Counted from the first letter of the stretch, positions 46,596 through 58,698 are shown. The stretch: 64,000 bases of DNA from Isoetes taiwanensis (GCA_021234155.1 JAJEKV010000005.1:5747216-5811215), one strand, 5' to 3'. Numbers and translations are program-made. The notes: a model not told the origin generated them from the sequence alone.

Positions 46596-48225
46596 TCACT
46601 GATATTTCAGTTTTTTTGGCGTCATAAGCGGGGTCATTTCCAGAACTTGGACGGATGATGTTGCAGAAGATGGAGTTGCTTGGTTGCTGACACTACGACT
46701 CCCATTTCCAAAGCTTAAAGCTGAGTTTGGAGTATATCCACGATTTCGTGAGAACTGTGGATTGAAGTGCCTTCCTCTACCACCTCTATTTCTGCCACGT
46801 CCCCTGGTTGTAAACTGGGGTGTGACAGCAGAGCTCATTCCGGAATTGGATTCACTTGCAGCTTCATTTAGGTTCAAAGAAAACCTCTTTGTGGGGGCAT
46901 TCCGTTTTTCCGCCGGACTTGCAAATCAATTCTGTGGCATAAACAATCGCTCAATATACCTAGGCCCCTCATTTTCACCATAACTTCGAAAGTAGCCTTG
47001 GTTTCTTTTCTGCATATTCTTCAGCTGCAATTATCATTAGTTCCCTGGTGTACATAAACACTACTAATGCCCTTATTGCTTCTTTTGTAGAATCAAGAAG
47101 CAACCATTGAATAAATGATATGAACTGAACTTCCAGCTTATCAGAGGTGATCCAACAGCTTTCAATGTTGTTTGCCAAGAACCATAAGGCATGATCAAAC
47201 CATAATATGTTGCTTTTGGGGCACTGATCATTTTGCTGGCAGGTACATTTTATGAATGGTCGGTTGTAATTCCAGACCAATTTGTAATAGTCCTTACTTC
47301 GCTTGATCAGAGGGGGAATTTTCCCTTTGCAGTGAAGTTTAACAGGCTTGGAGCATCTGCCAGCATCAAAAACCTGCATGTTAATGTCTTTCAGAATCAC
47401 CTCATTTTGCACAGAGCTCATATTGTTGATGGCATCCCTGTAGCATTCCGCTTTAAATTCATCAATGGTCTTTTTTCCATTGATTGCTGTAAGAGTGATT
47501 AAAGCGTCCAGACTAAATGGAGCTACCAGTTGTAATGACCACATGGTCCACATCTTGTTTTCATGTACTGGCGGCCGATCCTCCACTACCCTAGTTGGGA
47601 TAATGGGATACATATGAGCTTTGAAACTTTCTGGAGATATCTCATCTGGTTGGGTTTCAGGCTCAGCATTTATGATGTTTGTTGCCTCCTCACATAATTC
47701 CTTCCCTTGAAGTAAGGGGTGGGATTTTACATGCATGGTGGGCATAGCCATGGAAGGGTTATGTATCCCTTCAACATTTGCCCGCATAAGGCCAAAGACG
47801 AATTTATTTATCGTGTTTAGGCATTCCCTAATTTGCTCAAAGTCTTTTCTCAGAATGTTTACAAGCTGGTTTTTGAAGAGCATTAATTTATCCACAGGGT
47901 TCCTATTTGCAAAGATTTCTAGCCACATGGCAATATCAAAGTTGGCTAGGATGGACTCACCATCGTTTTGCACAGACTGCTCATGCCTTATGAGAAATTC
48001 ATGAAACTCCCTGTCTTTTATCTGAATCAGCAGGGCTTGAGCTAGAGGTGAAGGTGCTGACATTTCTTCGTGGTACCCAAGCTCCAGTAATTCATTTTCC
48101 CACGTTTGAACTGCTTCATTTCGTGCCATCTGTTTTATAGACAGGGGAACCATTCCGTTAGTTATGAACTGCAAGGTGAAATCAAGATAATTTATGTGCC
48201 ATGAAGGCAACTTGCATTTGATCAA
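46596..48225 (-). CDS. ORF1 (gag-like, RGG tail), E2
   Basis: Open from a TTG at 48,225 (no in-frame ATG follows the preceding stop until MVPLSIKQ, about 24 residues in) through 416 codons. A break near 46,905-46,990 then leads into the RGG tail (46,596-46,877). A good splice acceptor in sense, TTGATTTCACCTTGCAG, ends at 48,169, just before FITNGMVPLSIKQ, so the first exon may lie upstream in the leader. The break lies where E1 reads 'ttctggccagacttgcactg' and E2 'tttccgccggacttgcaaat', again CTG/CAG sites. Confidence 0.75.
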
Positions 48226-51200
48226 AATATGAATTTAGCACTCCAACTAAGGAGTGCAGGGCGGGTGACTGCGCACAGTGTGTGTAAAAAACAGGTCATA
48301 TCATATGACAAAGAAGCCACTTAAATTCATAAATTGATCATTGAACAAAAACACCTCATTGGGATGCATAAATTACATGATTCTACATGATATAATATAA
48401 TATAAAAAGGTTTTTCCCAAATGTCTGAAAACAGGAATTTATTTTCTGGAATCAAAAAAAACATCTAGCATGGTAAATCTCAGGAAGTTCAAAGGAAGGA
48501 TCTCATCACATCCTAAAAATTTCAATGCAAGCATCTACATTTTTGCTCAAGGGTAGAGGCGTGGTACCTGCAGAACCATCCGGGAGCTTAAGTTAGTATA
48601 GTAATAGTAACTAGACACAGGAACTGCGCAGTGTCATAGCCACCACCCAGGTTGTTATCCATGTCAAAGCTAAAATATAGATCTAAGCATGAAACTTTAA
48701 GAATGATAACATCATATATTCTTAAAAAGACATACATTTTAGCAATAGATCTCTTAACGAATTTTCATCTCTACTATTCAAATCACTAGGGCAAAATCCT
48801 TCAAATAAAATTCCTTACTGCTATGTATTTATGCATAGCAGTCTTGTGAGTATCCACAAGGTAACTGCTAATATCATTTAAGTGGCAAAGGAGATGCATT
48901 TCAGGAAGTTAAATGTCCTGAACTTAACATAAAACAAAGAAGCACAAATAGCCTTGAAAAAAATAGCCACAAGAGGTGCAACAAAGCAAAAGGTCATTAA
49001 GCAACAAGCAAGCAAAGCAATTTAGCTAAAGGCGTGAAAAAGAACAAATACAGCAAAGGCAATAAAGGCAAAAGCCAGCCTGCCACAACTGGCAGAAGAA
49101 GAAGCACCACACAGGCAAAATGTTAACAAAAAGCAAAAGTTACAGAAATATGCAGCAAGCAAACGATAGAAAAGCATAAGCAAACAGAAAATTTTTTGAA
49201 GCAAAGAGCACTTAGACAACTAGGCAAAGGAAATGCCTACTAGAATAGCTAAAGGTAGGAAGAAAACATCAAACAAAACAAGGCACAAATTAAAAAGGCA
49301 CAAGCTGGTCAAAAGGGCAAATCAAAGAGGCTAATTGCCATAGGACAAAAATGGCACAGGATAAGCCTACTGCAGCAGGTACAGGCTGGAAAAAGAACAA
49401 ATACAGCAGGGGAAAGGACATATCCAGAACGCCACATCATGGCAAAGAAACAAGCACAAGATAGGCAGAATGTTAGCAATTAGCCCAAGAAAGGTAAAGG
49501 GAGGAAGAAATTCAAAAAAATAATGTGAAATCAGAGAGGAAAGAGTTAAAGACATCATTATCAATCAGACAAGAGAATTGCGAAGCATACAGAATAAAAT
49601 AACGCATAAGATGCCAGCTACAGCATCAAAAGGCAGATAACGAGAAATATAGAGAAATATAAAGAGACCAAGGGGGAAAAAATGTTAAAAGCAAGAAATA
49701 AATTAAAGCTAAATGATAATCAAACAACCAATAAAGGCTAAAGAGGAAGGGAGATAAAAAAAGTTACCCAACCTGGAAAGACAACATAAGCTTCATAAGC
49801 AAGACAACTAAGGTCAGCAATATTTTGAATCAAAGAGCCCTTAGAAAACAACTCCTATCAGAAGCCTATTCTAGAAGCTAATGGTAGGAAGAACAAATAA
49901 AACACTTGCAAAAAATTAAAAATGGCAAGCAATGTAGAAGGGCAAATTGAATAAACCAATTGCCAAAATACAAACAAGGCAAAAAGAGAAGCCTATCACA
50001 GCAAAGAAAGGGCATGAAAACATCAAATGTATCAAGGGAGATAAAGGTAAGAGCCAAAGACGCCATAGTTTGAAGGCAAGAAATAATGAAGCAACTATAA
50101 TGAAGCAAGGAAAAAACCCACCGGAAGGTAAAGGTACTTCCGAATGAACAAGTAAACCAATGCATAAATTAGAAGGCAAAAGCTAGAATTTAGACTTGCG
50201 GTGGAAAAAAAATTGGAAGGCCAACCCAGCAAAAAAAGGCGGGACAAACCATCAAAATAAGCGAGGGAAATAAATGCACAAGACAAACTAGACATAATCG
50301 GGCGGAGGATCAAGCACCACCTGTGCAAGATGTTAACAAAATTCACTAGCAAAAGGTAAAAGGAGGATGAAAACCAATAATATACAGTGAACCCAACGAG
50401 GCAAGTACATAAATAAGCGAATTGCAAAAAACATAAAGCAAACAAGGTAGAAATGTAAAAAACAAACAAAGTGGAGAGCAAAAACAGAAGAAAAGGCAAT
50501 TGAAACTACTTAAGCATAAACCAAAAAACAGAACCTCATGAAATACCTTAAGAGATAGCCCGAGAAAAGGAGAAGGAAACGTTGAAGAAGAGGAAATGTA
50601 AGACACCAGCAAGGCAAGTGATTGGGGCCGAAACTTTTGAAAGAGAAGGACGATAGCAGGGCCGAAAAATTCAAGAAATAAGGAAGCATAGAAACGCGAG
50701 AGAGGGCAATAAATGCCAGGCACGATAAACAGAAATGAGATCCGGAACCACTAACCCACTAAACTAAATGATATATTAGGTTAACAAGAAAAGGAAAGGA
50801 CAAACTTACAATAATAAAACCTAACAAACCCAAGGGCTGAGAGCCAAAGACCATCAACCCTCGAGGAAAATTTTTTGAGAATGGCTATCATCCAAACATA
50901 AACAATATCAAATAAAAGCTAAGCATGGGAAAGAGAAATACAAGGGTAACACCATCCACAAAACCTCAGAAAGATCTCCACCCAAAGGAAAAGGTTAATG
51001 GATACATAACCATAGAGGTACAACAGCCCCAGAAAAGGTTACCATTAAACTATGGAAGCCCACACTGGGATAAAAATACAAGGGTAGTGACGGAAAAAAA
51101 GCCAAAAACCAGTTAACATTCCAGCCACTTAATATAGGAAAATAAGGAACCTTTCAAGCTAGTTTGCCACTACTGAAGCATTTGATAGAGTAGGAATGTA

Positions 51201-51230
51201 GTAGAGAGCGAGAGAAAGAGAAAAAGTAAG

Positions 51231-51235
<5 letters not shown>
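48226..51235 (-). other. Leader of E2
   Basis: Same 3-kb leader as in E1 and E3, with the paired stem-loops at 48,817-48,860 and the hairpin at 48,238-48,257. No protein gene is supported. Confidence 0.7.

Positions 51236-51280
<45 letters not shown>
51236..51280. repeat. (GT)n tract 3, about 45 bp (E2/E3 junction)
   Basis: Same flanks as tract 2: 'gtaagatttt' on the left (5' end of E2) and 'gagacccaccatcc' on the right (3' end of E3). Confidence 0.97.
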
Positions 51281-51282
<2 letters not shown>

Positions 51283-51471
51283 ACCCACCATCCAGCCCAC
51301 AGCACTAAACACACTATACCAAAGTACAATGATCGTTTGACTGATCCATTATTACTTGGGAGCCAGCACTGCCACCTCCCATATGGTATAGTGTGCAGGC
51401 TGCTCACCAAGTATTACTCTAGTTAATTTTATTGTAGTGATTCAGATATGACAGTATTTACCTTTTAGAGT

Positions 51472-53646
51472 TTACTCCTTCTCCTGAATGAACTTTCCCC
51501 GCATGCAATCCAGTGCGTTTATAACTTGTGATATATCGCATTTACTTCCAGGTAGAGATGTTCGTCTAAGACCTGTTATAATGGTTCCAATAAGACGGGT
51601 GGTATGGAAACCATTTGCATGCATTCTATTCACTGTCCACAGTATCTCAGCCATGCAATCCTCGTAGTTATTTGAATAGTAAAACAGTGGATAAATTTGT
51701 GACAAAACCATTTTGTATGCACTGTTCATTGGTCTGTTTGAAGACAGCCAGATGTACTGGGAATAGCTAAATGGAAGTGTACGTCTCTTGTCATATTTTT
51801 TCAGTATGTAATATCCTCTTTGGCCATCGACGATATTGATTTGAAGGCTGAGAAAATGAGCCTTTTTGCAGTGTATACTATCTTCCCTCACTTCCACATC
51901 TTCAAGTTCTGGTTTAATCTCCAAAAAGTTCAGAGGATATATAGTAAACGGATCATTTTGGTTAACCACAGACCCTGGTTTCAAGAATTTCAGAATTATT
52001 GGATTATTGAGAACACATAAATCATCTATGAATCTGCTAGGTTCCTTGAATAGTTTGAGCAATTCAAATTCCTTTAACCTGGCTAACTTAACTATGAAAT
52101 TGTATTCATAATAGGCTAGGTACAGGTTACACCAGATAGGTGAGCATGAAAAGCCCATTGGAATACCTTTGATCTGTCTCCATGCTCTATCGCCTAGGCG
52201 AATGTAGCTGTTATTTATGAGCCATTTATTCCAATCTATGATTTCCCTTTGTGAAATCTCAGTCCAGCAATCAGACTTGAAGTTTTTATTCTTCCAGGTA
52301 ACTTTGGAATATGCATACATTTCACGGGTAAACGCGCAAAGTTTCATGTCTTTCTGTTTAGCAAGCAAGAAAACCTCTTTTACTATCCATGAAATTGCAT
52401 TATCTAGACTGTCAACACCAAGTAGAGGAATCATTTCATAACATCTCGCAATGTCCCCAACAAAAATATTATGAATAGATTTGGGTAAATTTAAGGCCAC
52501 TTGTGTGGTTGAGTCAAATACCCAGAAGCTTCTTGTTTCAATCTTATGGAAGGTCTTCAAGAAATTATCATAATTATGTGCTTTCTCCTTGAATAACACT
52601 GCTATATTCTGTAAAACAGATGTTAGCAGGGCTGCCACTTCTGAAAACACGCAATTGGCAGCATTGGTTAACCATCTCATTGCATCTTTGTGGGCTTTGT
52701 AAATTCCCATCAAATATGGAAGCTTAATACTTTTTATAGCGAGATCTGGCAACATCTCATGTAGTTCCACTAAGATTTCTTGTTGACATCTGCTTAATGG
52801 AAGCCATTCACCAGTGCTATCTTTATAGGGTTCAAAATCCGCACTGGACAATCTTTCTAGTGCCATCATTCTCAACACCTTTTTACATATAAATGAAGGT
52901 GTATTTGCTGCTTTGTCAATACCAGCAACATGCACATGATTTTTTAGCCATTTCAAGTTTTGCATGGCATTTTGATTCTGATCCAAATCAGAGTTTTTAA
53001 TTTTTTTATTTTTCCATAAAGATGCATTAATGTATGATCTAATGATCATTCTTGCATGTCCATCTTGGTATGGAACATTGTATTGGTTAGCCACATAATT
53101 CGATAGAATTTCCCAAGCTGCCAATAACGTTTCCTCAATTTCAATTTTTGACACCCTTCTCAATGGAATATTATTTAGGCCCTTTTCTGTTTCAGACTTT
53201 AGAATCTTATTTGAGATTATGGATAAATCTAGGGTAGTTACGTGTGAACCAAGCTCCCCATAACACTTTCTAAAGTTCTCAAATTTCTTTGAAACAGTAC
53301 AAGCACATTCAGGAATTTTAGAGCATGAAAAACTGCAAAAGGTATCATTAGGATCATACCAGTATGATTGCATGTTCATTGTATATTTCCATCCAAACTT
53401 AACTTGGTCCAGAACTTCTTCTCCATCTATTTGGTAAATTTCCTCTAAACATCTTCTGAACAATGTCCTGATATTTATGTGTTCAAATGCCCTGCATGTA
53501 TACAAGACATGTATAAAGAACTTTTTTTCTTTTGCTTCCTTTGTTAGCAGAAACTTCCCATTTTCCTTGATCAGTGTCTTGCCACGTAATATGTCTTCAT
53601 CAATCTCATTGTTATCATACAATATTTCGTCATTGACATGCTCCAT
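51472..53646 (-). CDS. Reverse transcriptase related to Penelope-like elements, 724 aa, intact
   Basis: Intact from ATG (53,644-53,646) to stop. An N-terminal region (1-230) of unknown fold contains a Cys cluster C104-x3-C108-x5-C114-x-C116. GIDKAANTPSFICKK (242-256) and LPYLMGIYKAHK (309-320) correspond to the 'DK' and 'P-x-x-G-x-x-K-x-HK' blocks that precede the palm in Penelope-like RTs. Motif A is GDIARCYEMIP (D398), motif B QIKGIPMGFSCSP (491-503), motif C FIDDLCVLNN (D541, D542). The thumb-side block is KKYDKRRTLPF (616-626) and QYIWLSSNRP. All three catalytic Asp are present. No GIY-YIG or APE/RLE-type endonuclease motif is seen at either end. The layout closely resembles a widespread family of (F/Y)IDD RT proteins in animals and other eukaryotes, as I remember it. 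Confidence 0.9.
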   Translation of the reverse strand: MEHVNDEILYDNNEIDEDILRGKTLIKENGKFLLTKEAKEKKFFIHVLYTCRAFEHINIRTLFRRCLEEIYQIDGEEVLDQVKFGWKYTMNMQSYWYDPNDTFCSFSCSKIPECACTVSKKFENFRKCYGELGSHVTTLDLSIISNKILKSETEKGLNNIPLRRVSKIEIEETLLAAWEILSNYVANQYNVPYQDGHARMIIRSYINASLWKNKKIKNSDLDQNQNAMQNLKWLKNHVHVAGIDKAANTPSFICKKVLRMMALERLSSADFEPYKDSTGEWLPLSRCQQEILVELHEMLPDLAIKSIKLPYLMGIYKAHKDAMRWLTNAANCVFSEVAALLTSVLQNIAVLFKEKAHNYDNFLKTFHKIETRSFWVFDSTTQVALNLPKSIHNIFVGDIARCYEMIPLLGVDSLDNAISWIVKEVFLLAKQKDMKLCAFTREMYAYSKVTWKNKNFKSDCWTEISQREIIDWNKWLINNSYIRLGDRAWRQIKGIPMGFSCSPIWCNLYLAYYEYNFIVKLARLKEFELLKLFKEPSRFIDDLCVLNNPIILKFLKPGSVVNQNDPFTIYPLNFLEIKPELEDVEVREDSIHCKKAHFLSLQINIVDGQRGYYILKKYDKRRTLPFSYSQYIWLSSNRPMNSAYKMVLSQIYPLFYYSNNYEDCMAEILWTVNRMHANGFHTTRLIGTIITGLRRTSLPGSKCDISQVINALDCMRGKFIQEKE

Positions 53647-53648
53647 TA

Positions 53649-53913
53649 TCTTATCTTCTCTCGTTTTAAACCTGAATCATACCTAACCCATGTCAATTCT
53701 GGGATTTCGATCGCTTTGAAAACTAGAGCATTTTTTTGCACATATAGTCAACTTTCCAATATCTTGGGTTTTGTGAACACACAGAGTACCATTAGTTTTG
53801 CGAACACATATATTGTGTTCTCTTAATTTCTGTTTTGGTCCTTCTTGAACTAATCTTGTGAACACCATGCAAAAGAAGTTTTCTGTAAATGGGAAAACTT
53901 GCACATGAAGCAT
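53649..53913 (-). CDS. ORF2, short Cys-rich protein, E3 (frame break at end)
   Basis: Identical to E1 and E2 until 'tttcgatcgctttg' (about 53,706-53,719), where E1 and E2 read 'tttcgctttg'. The four extra bases shift the frame (ends FQSDRNPRIDMG). Without them the stop again overlaps the RT ATG as TAATG. Confidence 0.5.
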
Positions 53914-54056
53914 TAAATTCAATGTAGCGAAACGAATAAATTAGATATCACACTATTAATAATATGAAATACTTCTGCAATTTTCATTTCCAGAGTTTCG
54001 AATGACACAAAACAAAGAAATTTACTCCAAGACTGGAGTGTTCACGCCCATACTAG

Positions 54057-55693
54057 TCACTGATATTTCAGTTTTTTTGGCGTCATAAGCGGGGTCATTT
54101 CGAACTTGGGCCGGATGATGTTGCAGAAGATGGAGTTGCTTGGTTCTGACACACTCGACTCCCATTTCCAAAGCTTAAAGCTGAGTTTGGAGTATATCCA
54201 CGATTTCGTGAGAACTGTGGATTGAAGTGCCTTCCTCTACCACCTCTATTTCTGCCACGTCCCCTGGTTGTAAACTGGGGTGTGACAGCAGAGCTCATTC
54301 CAGAATTGGATTCACTTGCAGCTTCATTTAGGTTCAAAGAAAACCTCTTTGTGGGGGCATTCCGTTTTTACGGCCAGGACTTGCCTTTGAATTCACGTGG
54401 GCATAAACAAGCATTCAATATACCTAGGCCCCTCATTTTCACCATAACTTCGAAGTAGCCTTGGTTTCTTTTTACGCATATTCTTCAGGTTGCAATTATC
54501 ATTAGTTCCCTGGTGTACATAAACACTACTAATGCCCTTATTGCTTCTTTTGTAGAATCAAGAAGCAACCATTGAATAAATGATATGAACTGAACTTCCA
54601 GCTTATCAGAGGTGATCCAACAGCTTTCAATGTTGTTTGCCAAGAACCATAAGGCATGGTCAAACCATAATATGTTGCTTTTGGGGCACTGATCATTTTG
54701 CTGGCAGGTACATTTTATGAATGGTCGGTTGTAATTCCAGACCAATTTGTAATAGTCCTTACTTCGCTTGATCAGAGGGGGAATTTTCCCTTTGCAGTGA
54801 AGTTTAACAGGCTTGGAGCATCTGCCAGCATCAAAAACCTGCATGTTAATGTCTTTCAGAATCACCTCATTTTGCACAGAGCTCATATTGTTGATGGCAT
54901 CCCTATGTAGCATTCCGCTTTAAATTCATCAATGGTCTTTTTTCCATTGATTCTTTGTAGAGTGATTAAAGCGTCCCGGACTAAATGGAGCTACCAGTTG
55001 TAATGACCACATGGTCCACATCTTGTTTTCATGTACTGCGGCCAGATCCTCCACTACCCTAGTTGGGATAATGGGATACATATGAGCTTTGAAACTTTCT
55101 GGAGATATCTCATCTGGTTGGGTTTCAGGCTCAGCATTTATGATGTTTGTTGCCTCCTCACATAATTCCTTCCCTTGAAGTAAGGGGTGGGATTTTACAT
55201 GCATGGTGGGCATAGCCATGGAAGGGTTATGTATCCCTTCAACATTTGCCCGTAATAAGGCCAGCACGAATTTATTTATCGTGTTTAGGCATTCCTGAAT
55301 TTGCTCAAAGTCTTTTCTCAGAATGTTTACAAGCTGGTTTTTGAAGAGCATTAATTTATCCACAGGGTTCCTATTTGCAAAGATTTCTAGCCACATGGCA
55401 ATATCAAAGTTGGCTAGGATGGACTCACCATCGTTTTGCACAGACTGCTCATGCCTTATGAGAAATTCATGAAACTCCCTGTCTTTTATCTGAATCAGCA
55501 GGGCTTGAGCTAGAGGTGAAGGTGCTGACATTTCTTCGTGGTACCCAAGCTCCAGTAATTCATTTTCCCACGTTTGAACTGCTTCATTTCGTGCCATCTA
55601 TTTTATAGACAGGGGAACCATTCCGTTAGTTATGAACTGCAAGGTGAAATCAAGATAATTTATGTGCCATGAAGGCAACTTGCATTTGATCAA
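54057..55693 (-). pseudogene. ORF1 (gag-like, RGG tail), E3, broken
   Basis: Same protein as in E1 and E2. As read it has a stop in place of the Gln codon of SIKQMARN (CAG to TAG in sense; plus strand 'catctattt' at about 55,596-55,603). Frame breaks lie near 54,900-54,990, near 54,360-54,490 and near 54,100-54,160. All differ from E1/E2 at or next to CAG/CTG. The RGG tail (54,200-54,265) is intact. Confidence 0.75.
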
Positions 55694-58693
55694 AATATGA
55701 ATTTAGCACTCCAACTAAGGAGTGCAGGGCGGGTGACTGCGCACAGTGTGTGTAAAAAACAGGTCATATCATATGACAAAGAAGCCACTTAAATTCATAA
55801 ATTGATCATTGAACAAAAACACCTCATTGGGATGCATAAATTACATGATTCCACATGATATAATATAATATAAAAAGGTTTTTCCCAAATGTCTGAAAAC
55901 AGGAATTTATTTTCTGGAATCAAAAAAAACATCTAGCATGGTAAATCTCAGGAAGTTCAAAGGAAGGATCTCACCACATCCTAAAAATTTCAATGCAAGC
56001 ATCTACATTTTTGCTCAAGGGTAGAGGCGTGGTACCTGCAGACCATCCAGGAGCTTAAGTTAGTATAGTAATAGTAACTAGACCTGGGAACTGCAGGTGT
56101 CATAGCCACCACCCAGTTGTTATCCATGTCAAAGCTAAAATATAGATCTAAGCATGAAACTTTAAGAATGATAACATCATATATTCTTAAAAAGACATAC
56201 ATTTTAGCAATAGATCTCTTAACGAATTTTCATCTCTACTATTCAAATCACTAGGGCAAAATCCTTCAAATAAAATTCCTTACTGCTATGTATTTATGCA
56301 TAGCAGTCTTGTGAGTATCCACAAGGTAACTGCTAATATCATTTAAGTGGCAAAGGAGATGCATTTCAGGAAGTTAAATGTCCTGAACTTAACATAAAAC
56401 AAAGAAGCACAAATAGCCTTGAAAAAAATAGCCACAAGAGGTGCAACAAAGCAAAAAGGTCATTAAGCAACAAGCAAGCAGCAGCTAGCTAAAGGCAGGA
56501 AAAAGAACAAATACAGCAAAGGCAATAAAGGCAAAAGCCAGCCTGCCACAACTGGCAGAAGAAGAAGCACCACACAGGCAAAATGTTAACAAAAAGCAAA
56601 AGTTACAGAAATATGCAGCAAGCAAACGATAGAAAAGCATAAGCAAACAGAAAATTTTTTGAAGCAAAGAGCACTTAGACAACTAGGCAAAGGAAATGCC
56701 TACTAGAATAGCTAAAGGTAGGAAGAAAACATCAAACAAAACAAGGCACAAATTAAAAAGGCACAAGCTGGTCAAAAGGGCAAATCAAAGAGGCTAATTG
56801 CCATAGGACAAAAATGGCACAGGATAAGCCTACCTCTTAGCCAGTGCAAAAGGAAAAAGAACAAATACAGCAGGGGAAAGGACATATCCAGAACGCCACA
56901 TCATGGCAAAGAAACAAGCACAAGATAGGCAGAATGTTAGCAATTAGCCCAAGAAAGGTAAAGGGAGGAAGAAATTCAAAAAAATAATGTGAAATCAGAG
57001 AGGAAAGAGTTAAAGACATCATTATCAATCAGACAAGAGAATTGCAGAAGCATACAGAATAAAATAACGCATAAGATGCCAGCTACAGCATCAAAAGGCA
57101 GATAACGAGAAATATAGAGAAATATAAAGAGACCAAGGGGGAAAAAATGTTAAAAGCAAGAAATAAATTAAAGCTAAATGATAATCAAACAACCAATAAA
57201 GGCTAAAGAGGAAGGGAGATAAAAAAAGTTACCCAACCTGGAAAGACAACATAAGCTTCATAAGCAAGACAACTAAGGTCAGCAATATTTTGAATCAAAG
57301 AGCCCTTAGAAAACAACTCCTATCAGAAGCCTATTCTAGAAGCTAATGGTAGGAAGAACAAATAAAACACTGCAAAAATTAAAAAATGGCAAGCAATGTA
57401 GAAGGGCAAATTGAATAAACCAATTGCCAAAATACAAACAAGGCAAAAGAGAAGCCTACTGCAGCAGCAAAGGGCATGAAAACATCAAATGTATCAAGGG
57501 AGATAAAGGTAAGAGCCAGCACGCCATAGTTTGAAGGCAAGAAATAATGAAGCAACTATAATGAAGCAAGGAAAAAACCCACCAGAAGGTAAAGGTACTT
57601 CCAGAATGAACAAGTAAACCAATGCATAAATTAGAAGGCAAAAGCTAGAATTTAGACTGCAGAAGCTGGCAGAAAAATTGGAAGGCCAACTGAAGCAGCA
57701 AAGGGCAGGACAACCATCAAAATAAGCGAGGGAAATAAATGCACAAGACAGCTAGACATAACTGGCAGAGGATCAAGCACCACCTGTGCAAGATGTTAAC
57801 AAAATTCACTAGCAAAAGGTAAAAGGAGGATGAAAACCAATAATATACAGTGAACCCAACGAGGCAAGTACATAAATAAGCGAATTGCAAAAAACATAAA
57901 GCAAACAAGGTAGAACAGAAGCAAACAAACAAAGTGGAGAGCAAAAACAGAAGAAAAGGCAATTGAAACTACTTAAGCATAAACCAAAAAACAGAACCTC
58001 ATGAAATACCTTAAGAGATAGCCCGAGAAAAGGAGAAGGAAACGTTGAAGAAGAGGAAATGTAAGACACCAGCAAGGCAAGTGATTGGGGCCGAAACTTT
58101 TGAAAGAGAAGGACGATAGCAGGGCCGAAAAATTCAAGAAATAAGGAAGCATAGAAACGCGAGAGAGGGCAATAAATGCCAGGCACGATAAACAGAAATG
58201 AGATCCGGAACCACTAACCCACTAAACTAAATGATATATTAGGTTAACAAGAAAAGGAAAGGACAAACTTACAATAATAAAACCTAACAAACCCAAGGGC
58301 TGAGAGCCAAAGACCATCAACCCTCGAGGAAAATTTTTTGAGAATGGCTATCATCCAAACATAAACAATATCAAATAAAAGCTAAGCATGGGAAAGAGAA
58401 ATACAAGGGTAACACCATCCACAAAACCTCAGAAAGATCTCCACCCAAAGGAAAAGGTTAATGGATACATAACCATAGAGGTACAACAGCCCCAGAAAAG
58501 GTTACCATTAAACTATGGAAGCCCACACTGGGATAAAAATACAAGGGTAGTGACGGAAAAAAAGGCCAAAAACCGTTAACATTCCAGCCACTTAATATAG
58601 GAAAATAAGGAACCTTTCAAGCTAGTTTGCCACTACTGAAGCATTTGATAGAGTAGGAATGTAGTAGAGAGCGAGAGAAAGAGAAAAAGTAAG

Positions 58694-58698
<5 letters not shown>
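55694..58698 (-). other. Leader of E3
   Basis: Same leader as E1 and E2. At 57,657-57,672 it reads ctgcagaagctggcag, where E1 and E2 are garbled. Stem-loops are at 56,282-56,325 and a hairpin at 55,706-55,725. Confidence 0.7.

Larger units (their letters stand above)
43826..51235 (-). mobile_element. Retroelement copy E2 (full length, 7.41 kb)
   Basis: Full-length unit between two (GT)n tracts. On the minus strand: leader 48,226-51,235, ORF1 46,596-48,225, ORF2 46,189-46,452, RT 44,017-46,189, and a short 3' UTR 43,826-44,016. It is nearly identical to E3 apart from CAG/CTG and homopolymer differences. Compared with LINEs it has no endonuclease and no poly-A tail; the 3' end goes straight into (AC)n in the sense direction. 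Confidence 0.9.
51281..58698 (-). mobile_element. Retroelement copy E3 (full length, 7.42 kb, intact RT)
   Basis: Best copy. On the minus strand: leader 55,694-58,698, ORF1 54,057-55,693 (broken as read), ORF2 53,649-53,913 (one frame break), RT 51,472-53,646 (intact), 3' UTR 51,281-51,471 with AATAAA at 51,428-51,433. Its 5' end joins (CA)n and then host segment H. Confidence 0.92.
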
